The notes: generated by a model not told the origin, from the letters alone. Counted from the stretch's first letter, positions 11,201 to 21,300 are shown. The stretch is DNA of 64,000 bases from Elgaria multicarinata webbii (GCF_023053635.1 NC_086179.1:9190001-9254000); one strand, 5' to 3'. A program made the numbers and translations.

Positions 11201-11909
11201 AGCTTTAAAGACTAACCTTTTCCGGCAGGCCTACCCAGATCAATGTAAAATCAAGAATTTTTAAGATGTATTGATTCCTGTTCTAATGTTGTTCCCCGCC
11301 TCGATCCAAAGGGAGAGGCAGGTAAGGAATAAATATATTATTATTATTATTATTATTATTATTACAAGAGAGCCGTTGGAATCAATGGTTTTTTGTTTTC
11401 CAGTTCATCACTACAGACTTGGTTGCACTCAGAGTAGACCCACTCAAATCAACGGTATCCCATCCAGCTAGTTGTTACTGTTTGGGTTGCAGTTAAGAGT
11501 AGACCCACTGGGGTCAGTGTGGCTTCAGGTGGCCATTCAGGACTCGGTTGGGCTCTAGAGTAGACCCATTGGGATCAGTGTGGCTTCAGGTGGCCATTCT
11601 GGACTCGGTTGGGCTCTAGAGTAGACCCAATGGGATCAGTGTGGCTTCAGGTGGCCATTCAGGACTCGGTTGGGCTCTAGAGTAGACCCATTGGGGTCAG
11701 TGGTTGGATCCCGCCCCTGTGAGGAGGAGGAGGTGGTGTGTGTGTGGGGGGGTCCCGTCCCCCGTCCCCCCCCCCACCGGCCGCCCCTCTCTCACCTCAT
11801 CGCGGCACTGCTTTTGGCACATCTGGCAGTACCAGCGCAGCTTCTGCAGCCCCTTCGACTTGATGCGGTTGGCGATGGCCTTGGGGCTCAAGAAATCCGT
11901 CTTCCCCAT
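2220..11909 (-). CDS. KIN: KIN (Kin17) DNA/RNA-binding protein, 5' nine exons, partial
   Basis: Kin17 is a nuclear zinc-finger protein that binds curved DNA and RNA and is linked to replication, repair and pre-mRNA processing. Nine exons were read on the minus strand: 11909-11796, 9221-9127, 7239-7196, 7090-6968, 5593-5412, 5096-5048, 4842-4785, 2844-2718 and 2270-2220. They total 843 nt (281 codons), every phase fits, and all introns are GT-AG. The zinc finger (C28, C31, H44, H50) is split over exons 1-2. The winged-helix region follows at about 51-160, then an acidic/basic helical stretch, a Ser/Lys-rich linker and a KEKKKKS nuclear-localisation-like patch. Human KIN has about 393 residues, so the C-terminal SH3-like domains lie off the left edge; no matching exon was found in 1-2219. 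KIN is divergent to ATP5F1C and shares its promoter. Confidence 0.96.
2678..2694 (+). repeat. G17 homopolymer
   Basis: Seventeen G in a row (C17 on the KIN sense strand), 23 nt past the KIN exon 8 donor. Length is prone to error in both replication and sequencing. Confidence 0.95.
2718..2844 (-). CDS. KIN: KIN exon 8 (Ser/Lys-rich linker)
   Basis: TTTCCAG acceptor, then LLGSSALKAAGTALTVKRKE..., KEKKKKSALDEIMQ. The end at 2718 (CAG before GTGCAG) is chosen because only this donor keeps frame with the next exon, which starts FEEEKK (mammalian IEEEKK). A stronger-looking GTAAGA donor lies 5 nt downstream but breaks the frame. Confidence 0.92.
2985..3800. repeat. 105-bp minisatellite, about eight units, KIN intron 7
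   Basis: The word GAGAGCCCCCTCCC recurs at 3041, 3146, 3251, 3356, 3461, 3566, 3668 and 3770: spacing 105 for six steps, then 102 for two. Units share CCAGGCACCTCTCC and TGGGTCCAGCTCCAGCTGAG. Because 105 and 102 divide by 3, long open frames run through on the minus strand. These are not thought to be genes. Confidence 0.95.
3850..4013 (+). mobile_element. L2-like LINE 3' end
   Basis: GATTGTAAGCCTGTGGGCAG ... TTGTAAGCCGCCGTGAGAGC ... GGCATAAAAATGCTTAAATA: a LINE 3' end with an A-rich tail. Confidence 0.6.
4250..4784. other. KIN intron 7, low-copy sequence
   Basis: Starts in a family-B MITE remnant (4137-4250). The rest contains GA-rich and G-rich patches; nothing coding is supported. Confidence 0.4.
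4785..4842 (-). CDS. KIN: KIN exon 7 (58 nt)
   Basis: CTTTAG acceptor, then VVFNLNKGASTSTAAHPKA plus two bases before GTGAGT. It matches the mammalian VTFNLSKGACSSSGATSSK linker. Phases join exactly to exons 6 and 8. Confidence 0.88.
5048..5096 (-). CDS. KIN: KIN exon 6 (49 nt)
   Basis: TGTTGCAG acceptor, then GEPVYTELNRENEEEK plus one base before GTAAAT. It corresponds to the mammalian EVPTFTELSRENDEEK segment and is less conserved than exons 1-5. Confidence 0.9.
5412..5593 (-). CDS. KIN: KIN exon 5
   Basis: Acceptor TTTTTAAG then FCKVDETPKGWYIQYIDRD..., ending RGLEGKEQ before GTGAGC. It includes the end of the winged helix and the Glu/Lys-rich helix QEKKKKQDLDDEEKTARFIEE (read here in part). 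It leaves in phase 0. Confidence 0.96.
5966..6228 (+). mobile_element. L2-clade LINE 3' end (type 1)
   Basis: Reads AAAAACTTTTCTTTTTCCTA (end of the reverse-transcriptase ORF), then GCAGGGTCTTGCTATTTACT and GCACCATGTACATTGATGG, with an AATAATAAT tail. Same family as 15308-15790 and 21966-22090. Confidence 0.8.
6232..6772. mobile_element. MITE, GGCTCAGTTCAGACAA family (C)
   Basis: Terminal inverted repeats GGCTCAGTTCAGACAAAACG and GTCTCAGTTCAGACAAGACG, flanked by ATT on both sides. The interior folds back (CTCCACTCAATGGTTG against CCACCGTTGAG). Relatives: 40987-41279, 44084-44402, 47527-47717 and a fragment at 4890. Possibly Harbinger-like, given the 3-bp duplication. Confidence 0.7.
6968..7090 (-). 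CDS. KIN: KIN exon 4 (winged helix)
   Basis: Acceptor TTCTAG then TKRVHNNIVYNEYISHREH..., ending FTKWLGRE plus one base before GTAACT. It contains the highly conserved HMNATQWETLTDFTKW block. Confidence 0.96.
7196..7239 (-). CDS. KIN: KIN exon 3 (44 nt)
   Basis: A short exon encoding EEFRNDFLELLRRRFG (first and last codons shared with neighbours), between CCCCTAG and GTAAAT. Too short for an ORF scan; found by reading phase and family sequence. Confidence 0.93.
7803..8525 (-). mobile_element. CR1 LINE 3' part
   Basis: Minus-strand CR1: tail TACATAAGAAGAGCC, GGAACATGGGTGGGAGG, then the C-terminal ORF region with its frame broken (reads like LWNSLL, GRSRTNKRKDFF, LPLYKSMVRPDSKYCIQFWS). One of the longer CR1 copies here. 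Confidence 0.85.
8526..9126. other. KIN intron 2 sequence, nothing firm
   Basis: Low-copy sequence between a CR1 copy and exon 2. No further exon or repeat family was recognised. Confidence 0.4.
9127..9221 (-). CDS. KIN: KIN exon 2 (zinc finger second half)
   Basis: Acceptor CCCCTAG is followed by NGFKCHCMSESHQRQ..., ending FMDYFS plus two bases before GTGAGT. It supplies zinc ligands H44 and H50 and opens the winged-helix region. 95 nt, entering in phase 0 and leaving in phase 2. Confidence 0.95.
9596..9990 (-). mobile_element. CR1 LINE 3' fragment, old
   Basis: AAGAGCCCTGCTGGATCAGA at the tail side, then TTTATCTAATCCTCCTTTAA, AAGCCATCCAGGCACTTAGC and AGAAGCCCTTCCTTTTTCCT. Diverged relative of 7803-8525. 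Confidence 0.75.
10218..11070. mobile_element. hAT-like element, CpG-rich, perfect 8-bp TSD
   Basis: CAGGGCCGGTGCCA ... TGGCACCGGCCCTG terminal repeats, flanked by CCCATAGG at 10210-10217 and 11071-11078. 853 bp, including a nested L2 tail (10825-10919). GC-rich open frames inside show no transposase similarity. Confidence 0.9.
10825..10919 (+). mobile_element. L2 tail nested in the hAT
   Basis: TTGTACACCGCTCCGAAATT ... GGGAGCGGTATATAAATATT ... AAATAAATAAATA: the standard L2 3' end, interrupting the hAT. Confidence 0.75.
11104..11366 (+). mobile_element. L2-clade LINE 3' end (RT C-terminus)
   Basis: Encodes the characteristic LWNGLPEEIRKINSLCDFKA, then ALKTNLFRQAYPDQ, followed by GGGAGAGGCAGGTAAGGAAT and an ATT run. 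Inserted into the satellite array. Confidence 0.8.
11796..11909 (-). CDS. KIN: KIN exon 1 (start codon, residues 1-38)
   Basis: Starts ATG and reads MGKTDFLSPK..., ending CQMCQKQCRDE just before a GTGAGA donor. This matches the start of the Kin17 family almost residue for residue. It carries the first two zinc ligands, C28 and C31. Confidence 0.96.
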
Positions 11910-12243
11910 GATGAGAGACCGGAGGGAAGTCTAACCCCCGCCGGGCGACGACAGCAACAACACGGCCACACTTATTTCCTGGTTTCGAGGCGACCCGGAA
12001 ACGGAAGCGGCAAGGACGTCGCGCTCTAACCATAGAAGCTAGAAATTTAGAGTGTCCATGAGAGACAGTTCTCATCTCGCTGCACGTCTCTAATATTTAC
12101 TAGCTCTATGCATTAATCTAGATGCGGCGCCGCTCTAGACTCTGCTCTCTATGGCGCAAAGCCGTATCCGCCTGGCATTAGAACCATAGAGGCGGGAAGA
12201 CGCGCTCCGTTCGGATCCCGGAAGCGCGGTTTCAGTCCGGCTA

Positions 12244-12285
12244 AGAGAGACCAGAGAGAGAGAGAGAGAGAGAGGCGGGGAGAGA
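12244..12285 (+). repeat. GA-rich simple repeat in shared promoter
   Basis: A run of GAGAGA units within the bidirectional promoter. Length is likely variable between individuals. Confidence 0.85.
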
Positions 12286-12300
12286 CGGGCGCCCTTTCAC

Positions 12301-12308
12301 CCGGAAGT
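12301..12308 (+). promoter_or_regulatory. ETS/GABP (NRF-2)-like site CCGGAAGT
   Basis: ACCCGGAAGTG matches the ETS/GABP consensus. A second CCGGAAG lies at 12218-12224. Paired GABP and NRF-1 sites are characteristic of promoters of oxidative phosphorylation genes. Confidence 0.6.
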
Positions 12309-12382
12309 GTCCTCTGCTCTTCCTCCCTCGCTTTTCGCTTCGGCTGCCAGCGGGCCTGGGCTCGTCTGAGGTGAAGGGGGCG

Positions 12383-12392
12383 GCGCATGCGC
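12383..12392 (+). promoter_or_regulatory. NRF-1-like site GCGCATGCGC
   Basis: A perfect palindromic GCGCATGCGC core, 123 bp before the ATP5F1C start. NRF-1 drives many nuclear respiratory genes, so the site fits the gene. Binding itself is inferred. Confidence 0.65.
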
Positions 12393-12514
12393 GGTGCGCG
12401 CGCTCTGACCTTCAGCAGCCGGGGCCGGGCGGGCAAGGCAAGGCAAGGCAGGCAGCTCGTGAAGGAGGCTGACGAGGCCGCAGCAGCTGAAGAGACCCCG
12501 CCGCCGGAGCCAGG

Positions 12515-12573
12515 ATGCTGTCCCGAGGAGCCGCCCTGGCCGGTGGCGTCGCCGCCTTCTCCCAGCCGCAATG
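12515..12573 (+). CDS. ATP5F1C: ATP5F1C exon 1 (start, transit peptide)
   Basis: ATG then [18 protein letters not shown] plus two bases (the W codon is split), followed by GTACCT. The QPQW end matches human exon 1. Rich in Ala/Arg with no acidic residue, as a mitochondrial presequence should be. Confidence 0.93.
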
Positions 12574-15305
12574 GTACCTCTGTGGGGAAGGGAGGCGGCC
12601 CTGGCCGGGGTGGTGGTGGTGGTGGTGGGAGGGCCTCAGGGAAGAGGTGCCGGGGCTCAGCGCTTCCCTAGGACGCCCTGGCCCTGCTCAACCCCACCCC
12701 GTCTGCACACCTACCTCCCCTGGCCCGATGGTGAGGAGAAAACACTCTGCACATGCTCAGAGGTGCCGGGGCTCAGCGCTTCTCTAGGACGCCCTGGCCC
12801 TGCTTTACCCCCCCTTGCACACCTACCTCCCCATGCCAGGTGGTGAGGAGAAAACACTCTGCACATGCTCAGAGGTGCCGGGGCTCAGCGCTTCCCTAGG
12901 ACGCCCTGGCCCTGCTCTACCCCCCCTGCACACCTAGCTCCCCTGGCCAGGTGGTGAGGAGAAAACACTCTGCACATGCTCAGAGGCGCCCGCCCTGCGT
13001 GATAACAGTTTGTTTGCAGGATCGATGGGAAGGGGGGGAGCTTTATAATCATTTCTCCCTTTAGCGTATCTATTATTCCCACCCCGTCTTTGTAGAGCAA
13101 AGCAGTCACGGAGGGTCCATATAAAGCAAAGGCCAGTGGCCCTCCAGGTGACATTGCACTACAGTTCCCATCATCCCTGGCCCTTGATGGCCTAGCAGGA
13201 GTTGGAGTTCAATGACAGCCTCAAGTTCCCTCTTGGTCTTGTTTCTTGGTCAGGCCCGGGGTGCAATGGGTGTGTGTGTATTTATTTATTTATTTATTTA
13301 TTTAAAATATTTATATCCCACCCTATATCACCAAGATCTCAGGGCGGCGTACAGATAAAAACATATAGTGTAAAACAATAAATATACACAGTTAAAAACA
13401 AATTAAACCATGATCCAAGTTAAAACAATATGTAATTTAAAAGCAATAGATATTATTTAAAAGCAATAGAATGTGTTGGGAACGGACATTGCGCTAATGT
13501 GCTTATATCCACAAAGGGATCCAGAAGGCCTAGGAAATGTCAACGCTTTGATGTATGGTATAGTTAATGAAAGTCAAGGGTGTGTTTGTCCATTTGTTGT
13601 GAAGGACAAGCGTGCGTGGAAGTGGGGAAGCTTGTATATTGCAAGGATCTTTGGAGGTGCAGTGACTGTCGATGTTCTTTGCACACACCCATCCTAAACA
13701 CACACACACACACACAATCCTATCAATGAGGGTTTCAGGACACTCAGTTAAAAATGTTAGGGTGGAGGGCACATTTTCCCCTAGAACCTAGAAAGAACCA
13801 TGCAGGATTTATTTATTATTTATTAATTACATTTCTATACCGCCCAATAGCCGGAGCTCTCTGGGCGGTTCGCAAATGGCCGTTTAGTTTAGCATTCTGT
13901 TCACACAGTGGCCATGGGAAACACACAAGCAGGACATGAGTGCACAATGTCCTCCCACCCATGTTCCCCAGCAACGGGTGTACATAGATTTACTCCTTCA
14001 GCTACTGGAGGTAGCACATAGCCATCAGGACTAGTAGCCATTGATAGCCTTCTCCTCCGGGAATTTATCTATCTCCCTTTTAAAGCCATCCAAATTGGTG
14101 GCCATCACTACAATTTGTAGTGAATTCCATAGTTTCGCTATGCACTGTGCCCTCCGTGTATGCATTGTGAGGTGCTTTATTTCCCCTTGGAGGAGGGGGA
14201 GAACTGAAAGGAGTTTTCCTGGTTAGCCTGCTCTTAACTGCATTGCCTCCCCTGGGTTCTGTGTGATGTGTAGACTAGAGTGTAATCAGACCTTGGAAAG
14301 TACACATCCACATCTATACGTGTGCACCAAAAATTCCCTTTTATGCTCCCTATTGAAAAAGGAACACTGGTGGCCCACAACAGTCAAGGCTTTTGCTGAC
14401 TCCCACAGGCTAGAGTTGGTAGATCTGCAGCACGATCGCTCAGAAATAAGCCCGAGTTCAGTGGGCATAGCTGTCTACTTGTAACTATATACAATAAATT
14501 AATTTAACATTAATTTTAAAAGGCAGTGGCCTTCTATAGCCAGTTCACCAAGCTGCAGCCATTCTATGCGTGTATTATTTTAGTATTCGGAAGTAGCTGA
14601 TAAACTGCAATATGTGTTTACTTTTTCAGGGTCCAAGTTAGGAATATGGCAACTTTGAAAGACAGTAAGTATGTTATCCACTTTTATATATCCATTTATT
14701 CTGGGATGGCAGAGTAGGAAGGACAGGCACGAGTGAATTCTGAATCCTTGGACATGTCTACACCAGCCCTATATCCCGGGATCATCCTGGGATTGTTCCT
14801 GTGCATCCAAATGCCACACAGGGGATCCCAAGAGCAGGCAGGGATGATCCCTTCATTTTCCTGGGATAACCCTTAGGTGTAGAAAGGGCCCTTGGCATCT
14901 ATATTCATTTTCAAGGCCTTGTTTGTTATACTGGTATGTTGATCTGAAAAGAATGCCCTTCTCTGTCTGCATACAAGTCCAAATTAAAAATGGCTTCTCC
15001 ATGCTTTAGAGCGATTTCAGTTTAAATGGTTATGAACCGTGGTTGTGAACCACCCAGAGAGCGCCACCTATTGGGCAGTATAGAAATGCAATCAATCAAT
15101 CAATAAATAAATATTAACATGTTTAGGATGCAATCTTAGGGTCTCTGCCTGCAGAGAGGGAGATCTACTCTTGTTAGCCTCTTCGTTGTGAGTACAGATA
15201 TCTTTGCTGTCCTTGCTTCTCTGCTGGTAGTGTGTTAGTGGCGATAATAGCAAAAGGGGTGTTGTGGAGGTGGGTCAAAAAAGTCTTTGAAACTGCTGTA
15301 TCCAA

Positions 15306-15352
<47 letters not shown>

Positions 15353-18300
15353 TATAGCACCATCAATGTACATGGTGCTGTACAGAGTAAAACGATAAAA
15401 TAGCAAGACCCTGCCGCATAGGCTTACATTCTAATAAAATCATAATAAAACAATAAGGAGGGGAAGAGAATGCACCAAACAGGCACAGGGTAGAGTAAAA
15501 CTAACAGTATAAAAGTCAGAACAAAATCAAGTTTTAAAAGCTTTAGGAAAAAGAAAAGTTTTTAGCTGAGCTTTAAAAGCTGCGATTGAACTTGTAGTTC
15601 TCAAATGTTCTAGAAGAGCGTTCCAGGCGTAAGGGGCAGCAAAAGAAAATGGATGAAGCCGAGCAAGGGAATTAGAGACCCTTGGGCAGGTGAGAAACAT
15701 GGCATCAGAGGAGCGAAGAGCACGAGCGGGGCAATAGTGTGAGATGAGAGAGGAAAGATAGGAAGGAGCTAGACAGTATCCAAAGCCATTTGGTTGCCCT
15801 GACAACCCTGTGAAATGGCAGGGAAAGTTCACTGGCCCTGGAGTTGGTGTACTTACTTTCCCTCCTCCTGTCCTTCCTTACCCTGGTCCACTCTGCCAGT
15901 CAAAGCCCAGTATAGAATTGGATTTGATTGTTCCTCCTCTCCTTTCCTGCCCTTACTGGATTGTTCTATTAGCCATGTTTCTTACTTTGAATATATAATT
16001 GGATGAATTAACCAATTAATTCACTCCAATTATTCCGAGTACCATGTTATAACTTGTATCTGAGTACCATATCTTCTGAACTGGGGCTGTTCACTGAGTT
16101 GGCTGCCTAACAAATGCATACCGCTGTTCAATGGATAAATTGGGTTTGACCTGTTGAAGATACCGGTGCTTACGCCCCTGTTTTTCCCCAAATCTCTGCT
16201 TGAACTCCTGCCTCAGTTCATACTCTTTCATCTTTGCAGTTACCCGTCGCTTGAAGTCGATCAAGAACATCCAGAAAATCACGAAGTCCATGAAGATGGT
16301 TGCTGCAGCGAAATATTCCAGAGCGGAGAGAGAATTAAAGCCTGCCAGAGTTTATGGAACAGGGGCATTGGGTAAGGGACATTGCCTCTTTTGAGTTTGC
16401 AACAGCAGCTTTTAATCTCACTCTTCTGGAAAGATTTTTTTTATTATTAAAAAGGCAAGCCACAGTTCTTAGTAATTGTTAACTTAGAAAATTATTATTT
16501 ATTTATTTACCATATTTATATACCACTGCCCATTGAAAATTTCAGAGCGGTGTACAAGATAAAATAAAAACAGAACAAAACACTTTAAAATAGATTTTAA
16601 AAGATGCAAATTGTACAGTAAACCATGGTTAGTCATTAAGGAAAGGCTTCCTGGAATAATGACTTTTTCAGGCACTGCCGAAAGGAATACAGAGTTGGCG
16701 CCTGCCTGACCTCCAGAGGCAGGGAATTCCATGGGGGTGGGGTGGGGGGCCACCACGCTGAAGGCTCTTTCCCTGGTGGACTCCAATTGGACGATGGGTC
16801 TATGTGGAACCACCAGGAGCATGCCCTTGGATGACCTCAGTGATCGGGCAGGTTGGTAGGGGAGAAGGTGCGCTCTCAGGTATCCTGGTGCCAAGTTGTT
16901 TAGGGCTTTGTACACAAGTACAAGAACCTTCAACCTGGCCCGGTAGCGAATAGGCAGCCAGTGCAGCTCCCTCAGCAGAGGAGTTACATGCTGGAAAGGG
17001 GCAGCTCCAGACAACAGCCGAGCTGCAGCATTCTGCACTAGCTCCAGCTTCAAGGGCAGCCCCACATAGAGCGCGTTGCAGTAATCCAATCTTAAGGTTA
17101 CCAATGCCTGAACCACCGTGGCCAAGCTATCCCTGTCCAGGAGAGGCCGTAGGTGGCGAACCAACCGAAGATGGAAAAAGGCACTCCGAGCCATGGCGGC
17201 TACTTGAGCCTCCAACGACAGAAATGGGTCTAAGAGTACCCCCAAACTACGAACCTGATCTTTCAGAGGGAGTGCGACCCCATCCAGAACAGGCAATGAG
17301 CCTGTCTCCCGGTATCTGTGCATGTGCAGGATGTACACTGTATTCTTTATGTTTTCCTTGTTTGGATAAAGCTCCTTACCTGTTATTTAAGCACACACAA
17401 CACTCATTTCAAGCTGAAAGAAGCATGTGGACTGTAACTTCATCCCCGGTGGTGTGTGCTCTAGTTTTGCTAATTCAATCCATGGGGGTTCAAAGAACTT
17501 TCAAAATACAGGAAAGTAAATAGTGCTGAAGAAGCTTGATTAATATTTTGATTTGCTCATTGTAAATGGATCACAATAATGAGCAAAGAATTGGTGCAAG
17601 ATGATCTCCATGTAAAAGTGCCTGTTGCTAGGGGAATTTCTTCCTGTTGTATTTTCTTGATACCAGCCTGTTTTGATGGTTGCTAATTATTGTTTGCTGC
17701 TGCCTCCCCGCAACCCATGTCATCCCATGAAGCTGATTGGTGGGAGATTCAGGACAGATAAAAGGAAGGCCTTCTTCACACAGCGCATAGTTAAATTATG
17801 GAATTCACTACCACAAGATGCAGCGATGGCCACCAATTTGGATGGTTTTTAAAGGGGGTTGGATCAATTCCTGGAGGCAAAGGCCATCAATGGCTAGTAG
17901 CCCTCATGGTTGTGTGCTGCCTCCGATATTCGAGGCAGTAAGCCTGTGTGCTGGGAAACATGGGTGGGAGGGTGCTGTTGCACCATGTCCTTTGTTGGTC
18001 CCTGGTCGACAGCTGGTTGGCCACTGTGTGAACAGAGTGCTGGACTAGATGGACCCTCGGTCTGATCCAGCATCAGGGCACTTCTTATGTTCTTATCTTT
18101 CCTAGCTCTCTATGAGAAAGCAGAAATCAAGGCACCTGAGGACAAGAAGAAGCACCTCATCATTGGGGTGTCTTCTGACCGTGGTCTGTGTGGTGCGATC
18201 CATACATCTGTTGCTAAAATGATCAAGAGCCAAGTCTCCAGTCTCACAGATGCGGGTAAAGAAGTCATGGTGGTCGGAGTGGGTGACAAGCTGAGGGGCA

Positions 18301-21300
18301 TCCTTCAAAGGTAACTGGACCAACAGCCCTCCCTCTGCCCCTGAGGCTTCCTCTCCAATATCAAACGTTGGTGATTTTGAATTAACCCCACAGGCTAATG
18401 TCACTTTCCGAGAAAGCAGGGCTCAGGATTTTAATGTGAGGCATCAGTACCCACTCCAAGGCTGATGAAGGCAAATGTACATAAAGGGCATGTTTGACAG
18501 GGCCACAGATTTACCGCATCCTTAGGACTGCCTCGTGTGGTGCAGAGCGGTAAAGCAGCAGTTTCTGCAGCTGAAACTCTCCCCACGGCCTGAGTTCGAT
18601 CCCAGCGGAAGCTGGTTCTCAGGCAGCCGGCTCAGGTCGACTCAGCCTTCCATCCTCCCGAGGTTGGTAAAATGAGTACCCAGCTAGCTGGGGGAAAGGT
18701 AGTAACGGCTGGGGAAGGCAACGGCAAACCACCCCACTATAAGGCCTGCCAAGAAAACGTCAGTGAAAGCTGGCGTCCCTCCAAGAGTCAGTAATGACTC
18801 AGTGCTTGCGCGAGAGGTTCCTTTCCTTTTTTTCCTAGGACTAGGGACCAAGGCTTACCACACTAAGGTCCAAAGGCCTCCCTAAACTGGAAGGTCTTTA
18901 CCATGGCAGCAAAGGAGGGGGCAAGGCGAGCATCCTTCAGGAGGGAGCTCCAAGTCCAAGGCACAGCCACTGGGAAAGCCATTTCCTTAGTCCCAACCAG
19001 ATGTATTTCAGAAATTGTTAAAGACACAGGAGGGCCTTGGTTGATGGTCATAATAAGCAAGCCGGAGGCTGGTTCATGCACGAGAAAGTGGTCCTTCACA
19101 TATCTCCTTTCCGAACCACAAAGGGCTTTAAAGGCCATCACCAGTACTTCGAATGGAGCTAAGAAACAAATTGGAAGCCTGTGTAGTTGATTCAGTAAGG
19201 GACTCACCTACGTCCAGTAGCCATCCCGACAGAGAGCACATTGCAGTTTTGCGACATGACCTATCTAAAGCAGGTGTCACCCTAGCAAGATCTGCTTTAT
19301 ATACTGCTGGTTACTTTTATTTTAGGACGCATAGCAAGAACTTCCTGTTGAACTTCAAAGAAGTGGGAAGAAAGCCCCCCACCTTTGGAGATGCCTCAAT
19401 CATTGCCCTGGAGCTTATGAATTCTGGATACGAGTTTGATGAAGGAAATATCATCTACAATCGGTTCAGGCAAGCTGGGTTGTTTTGAAAGGAAACCGAT
19501 ACCTTGGGGTGAGGGTGGGGGTTTAGCACAGCTCAAGGTGGCAAGCCAAGGACTCAGGAATGCAAGTCTGAGATGATCAAGTCCTTTTGGTGCGCTCGTC
19601 GCTGCTGCTAAGAAGGAAAACAGAAACCTCAGATGAGCAGGCAGATTTCGGTGGGTCCGGCCACATGGCATTGAACCAGAGGTAGGATGCAGGAGTAGGT
19701 TGGGTGCAACAATAAATTTAAAGGTTCCGGATAATTCAGGCAAGTGAGCAGAGTTGCAAGCTGCAGGGTGAGGCAAGCTGTTAAGTAGGAAGAGCTGTAA
19801 TTTTGGACAGGAATGAGGGCTGTCATGTGCTGCCTTCTATCTCAGCACACCAGTAGATACTTGAACTGTTTGAAAATGGATTCCTTCTTGAGATAACCAG
19901 CTTAAAGTCAATGGGAAGAAACAAACTTACTATTTAAGCGTGTCTTAGCAGAGATTTCAAAATTTGGCAGGAGGGTTCTCTCAAGTCCGTAAAACTTGTT
20001 TGGAATCCCTTTCTTTTTCCCTTTAGGTCTGTCATCTCCTACAGGACAGATGAGAAACCGATCTATTCTCTTGAGACTGTTTCAGGCGCTGGTAAGTCTA
20101 GCGACAGAATGGCTGGTTCGCAAGTACATACTTGCAGCGTCGGTCTGTCTGTTGCTTTTCAGGGGCAATTCCTCACAAAGCAATGGACACTGAAAACAGA
20201 AACGGAACATTTTAAAAAAGCTTTTAAAATTTGATTTGTGCTCTGCCTTTCTACCAAAGAAATGGTACTCAAGGTGGCTTACAGGCATAGCTTAAAATTG
20301 ATTAAAACAATAAAATGCATTACAATACAATTTCAAAAAAACCTAACAGTTACAGAAACAAAAATCAAATATAGAGCCCCCAGCACAACAGACCACTTAC
20401 AGGCCAAAGGCTTTCTGGAATAAAGTGGTCTTTGCCTGCAGAGAGAGAGACAGAGAGACAGAGAGCAAACTTAGCCTCCCTTGTGAGGGAGTTCCATACA
20501 GGCAGAGCGTGTTAGCATAAAGTGGACACATGTAGACACATGAGAAAGTGCTTCAATCACACACTTCACTTCAGGAAATGAAGTAGTCAAGAGTAGTCTC
20601 TTTGGATGCCAGAACTGAAGAACCGAATGTTAATTGGAAGAGGGTTCCTCAGCTGCAGTGCCACCACCAACAAGGCATTGTCTCATGTGCTTTCCAATGT
20701 GATGTAGCTGCATGAGCAGGACCTCTTGTGCAGATCTTAGATGATGGGCAGGGTCATCCAGATGGGCCTTAAGATAATCTGGTTCCAAACCATTTGGGTC
20801 TTAATGGATAATACCAGTGCTTTGAATTAAGCCTGGAAACACTGGTAGTCAATGCAACTGTACAAAAGTGGTGTTGCATATTCAGACTTTCTCCTCCATC
20901 CCCATTAGCATCTGGGTGGCCATATTGCAGGAACTGAGGTTTCTGAGCCTTCTACAGGGGCAACCTTAATCATGTTCATTGTAGTCATTCAGTTTATAGG
21001 TAATAGAGCAAGGCTAACTGAGGCAAGGTCCTGCTCCCCCTGATAAAGCTGCAACTGGGGTACAAGCACAAGCTGCTTGAAGGTACTCCTGCCCGCTGCC
21101 GCAACCTGTACTTCTCCAGACAGCAACTGGGCCTTTCGTGAAGCACAATGCTATCCAAAAGCAAATTAATGTCACTATCCAGATCGACAGCTCCCAATCT
21201 ACAAGAGCTCTGTTCATTTTCAGCTTGTATGTCCTCATCTGTCCGAAAACTGCATCAAGGCACCTGTTTCCATCCCTGAGATTTGTTGGTGGAAAAGAGG

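Larger units (their letters stand above)
10085..11705. repeat. 61-bp satellite-like array in KIN intron 1, interrupted
   Basis: Units contain GAGTAGACCCATTGGG, GTGGCTTCAGGTGGCCATTC and GACTCGGTTGGGCTCTA. GGCTTCAGG recurs at 11521, 11582 and 11643 (61-bp period). Diverged units lie at 10085-10217 and 11071-11103. A hAT (10218-11070) and an L2 tail (11104-11366) are inserted. The freshest units abut KIN exon 1. Confidence 0.8.
11910..12514. promoter_or_regulatory. Bidirectional KIN / ATP5F1C CpG promoter
   Basis: 605 bp separate the KIN ATG (minus strand) from the ATP5F1C ATG (plus strand). The stretch is CpG-rich and has no evident TATA box. It holds an NRF-1-like palindrome, at least two ETS/GABP-type CCGGAAG motifs, a further CCGGAA / CGGAAG pair near 11996-12008 and a GA dinucleotide run. 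This layout is usual for nuclear genes of mitochondrial proteins. Start sites cannot be set from sequence alone. Confidence 0.85.

Noticed and set aside
16499-17338. 279-codon minus-strand frame as a host gene
   Set aside because: Sequence is the reverse-transcriptase C-terminus of an L2-clade LINE, repeated at several other places in the window.
18529-18836. A functional tRNA gene
   Set aside because: The B-box-like GTTCGATCCC belongs to a SINE head; no complete cloverleaf or acceptor stem pairing was seen, and two more SINE copies occur here.
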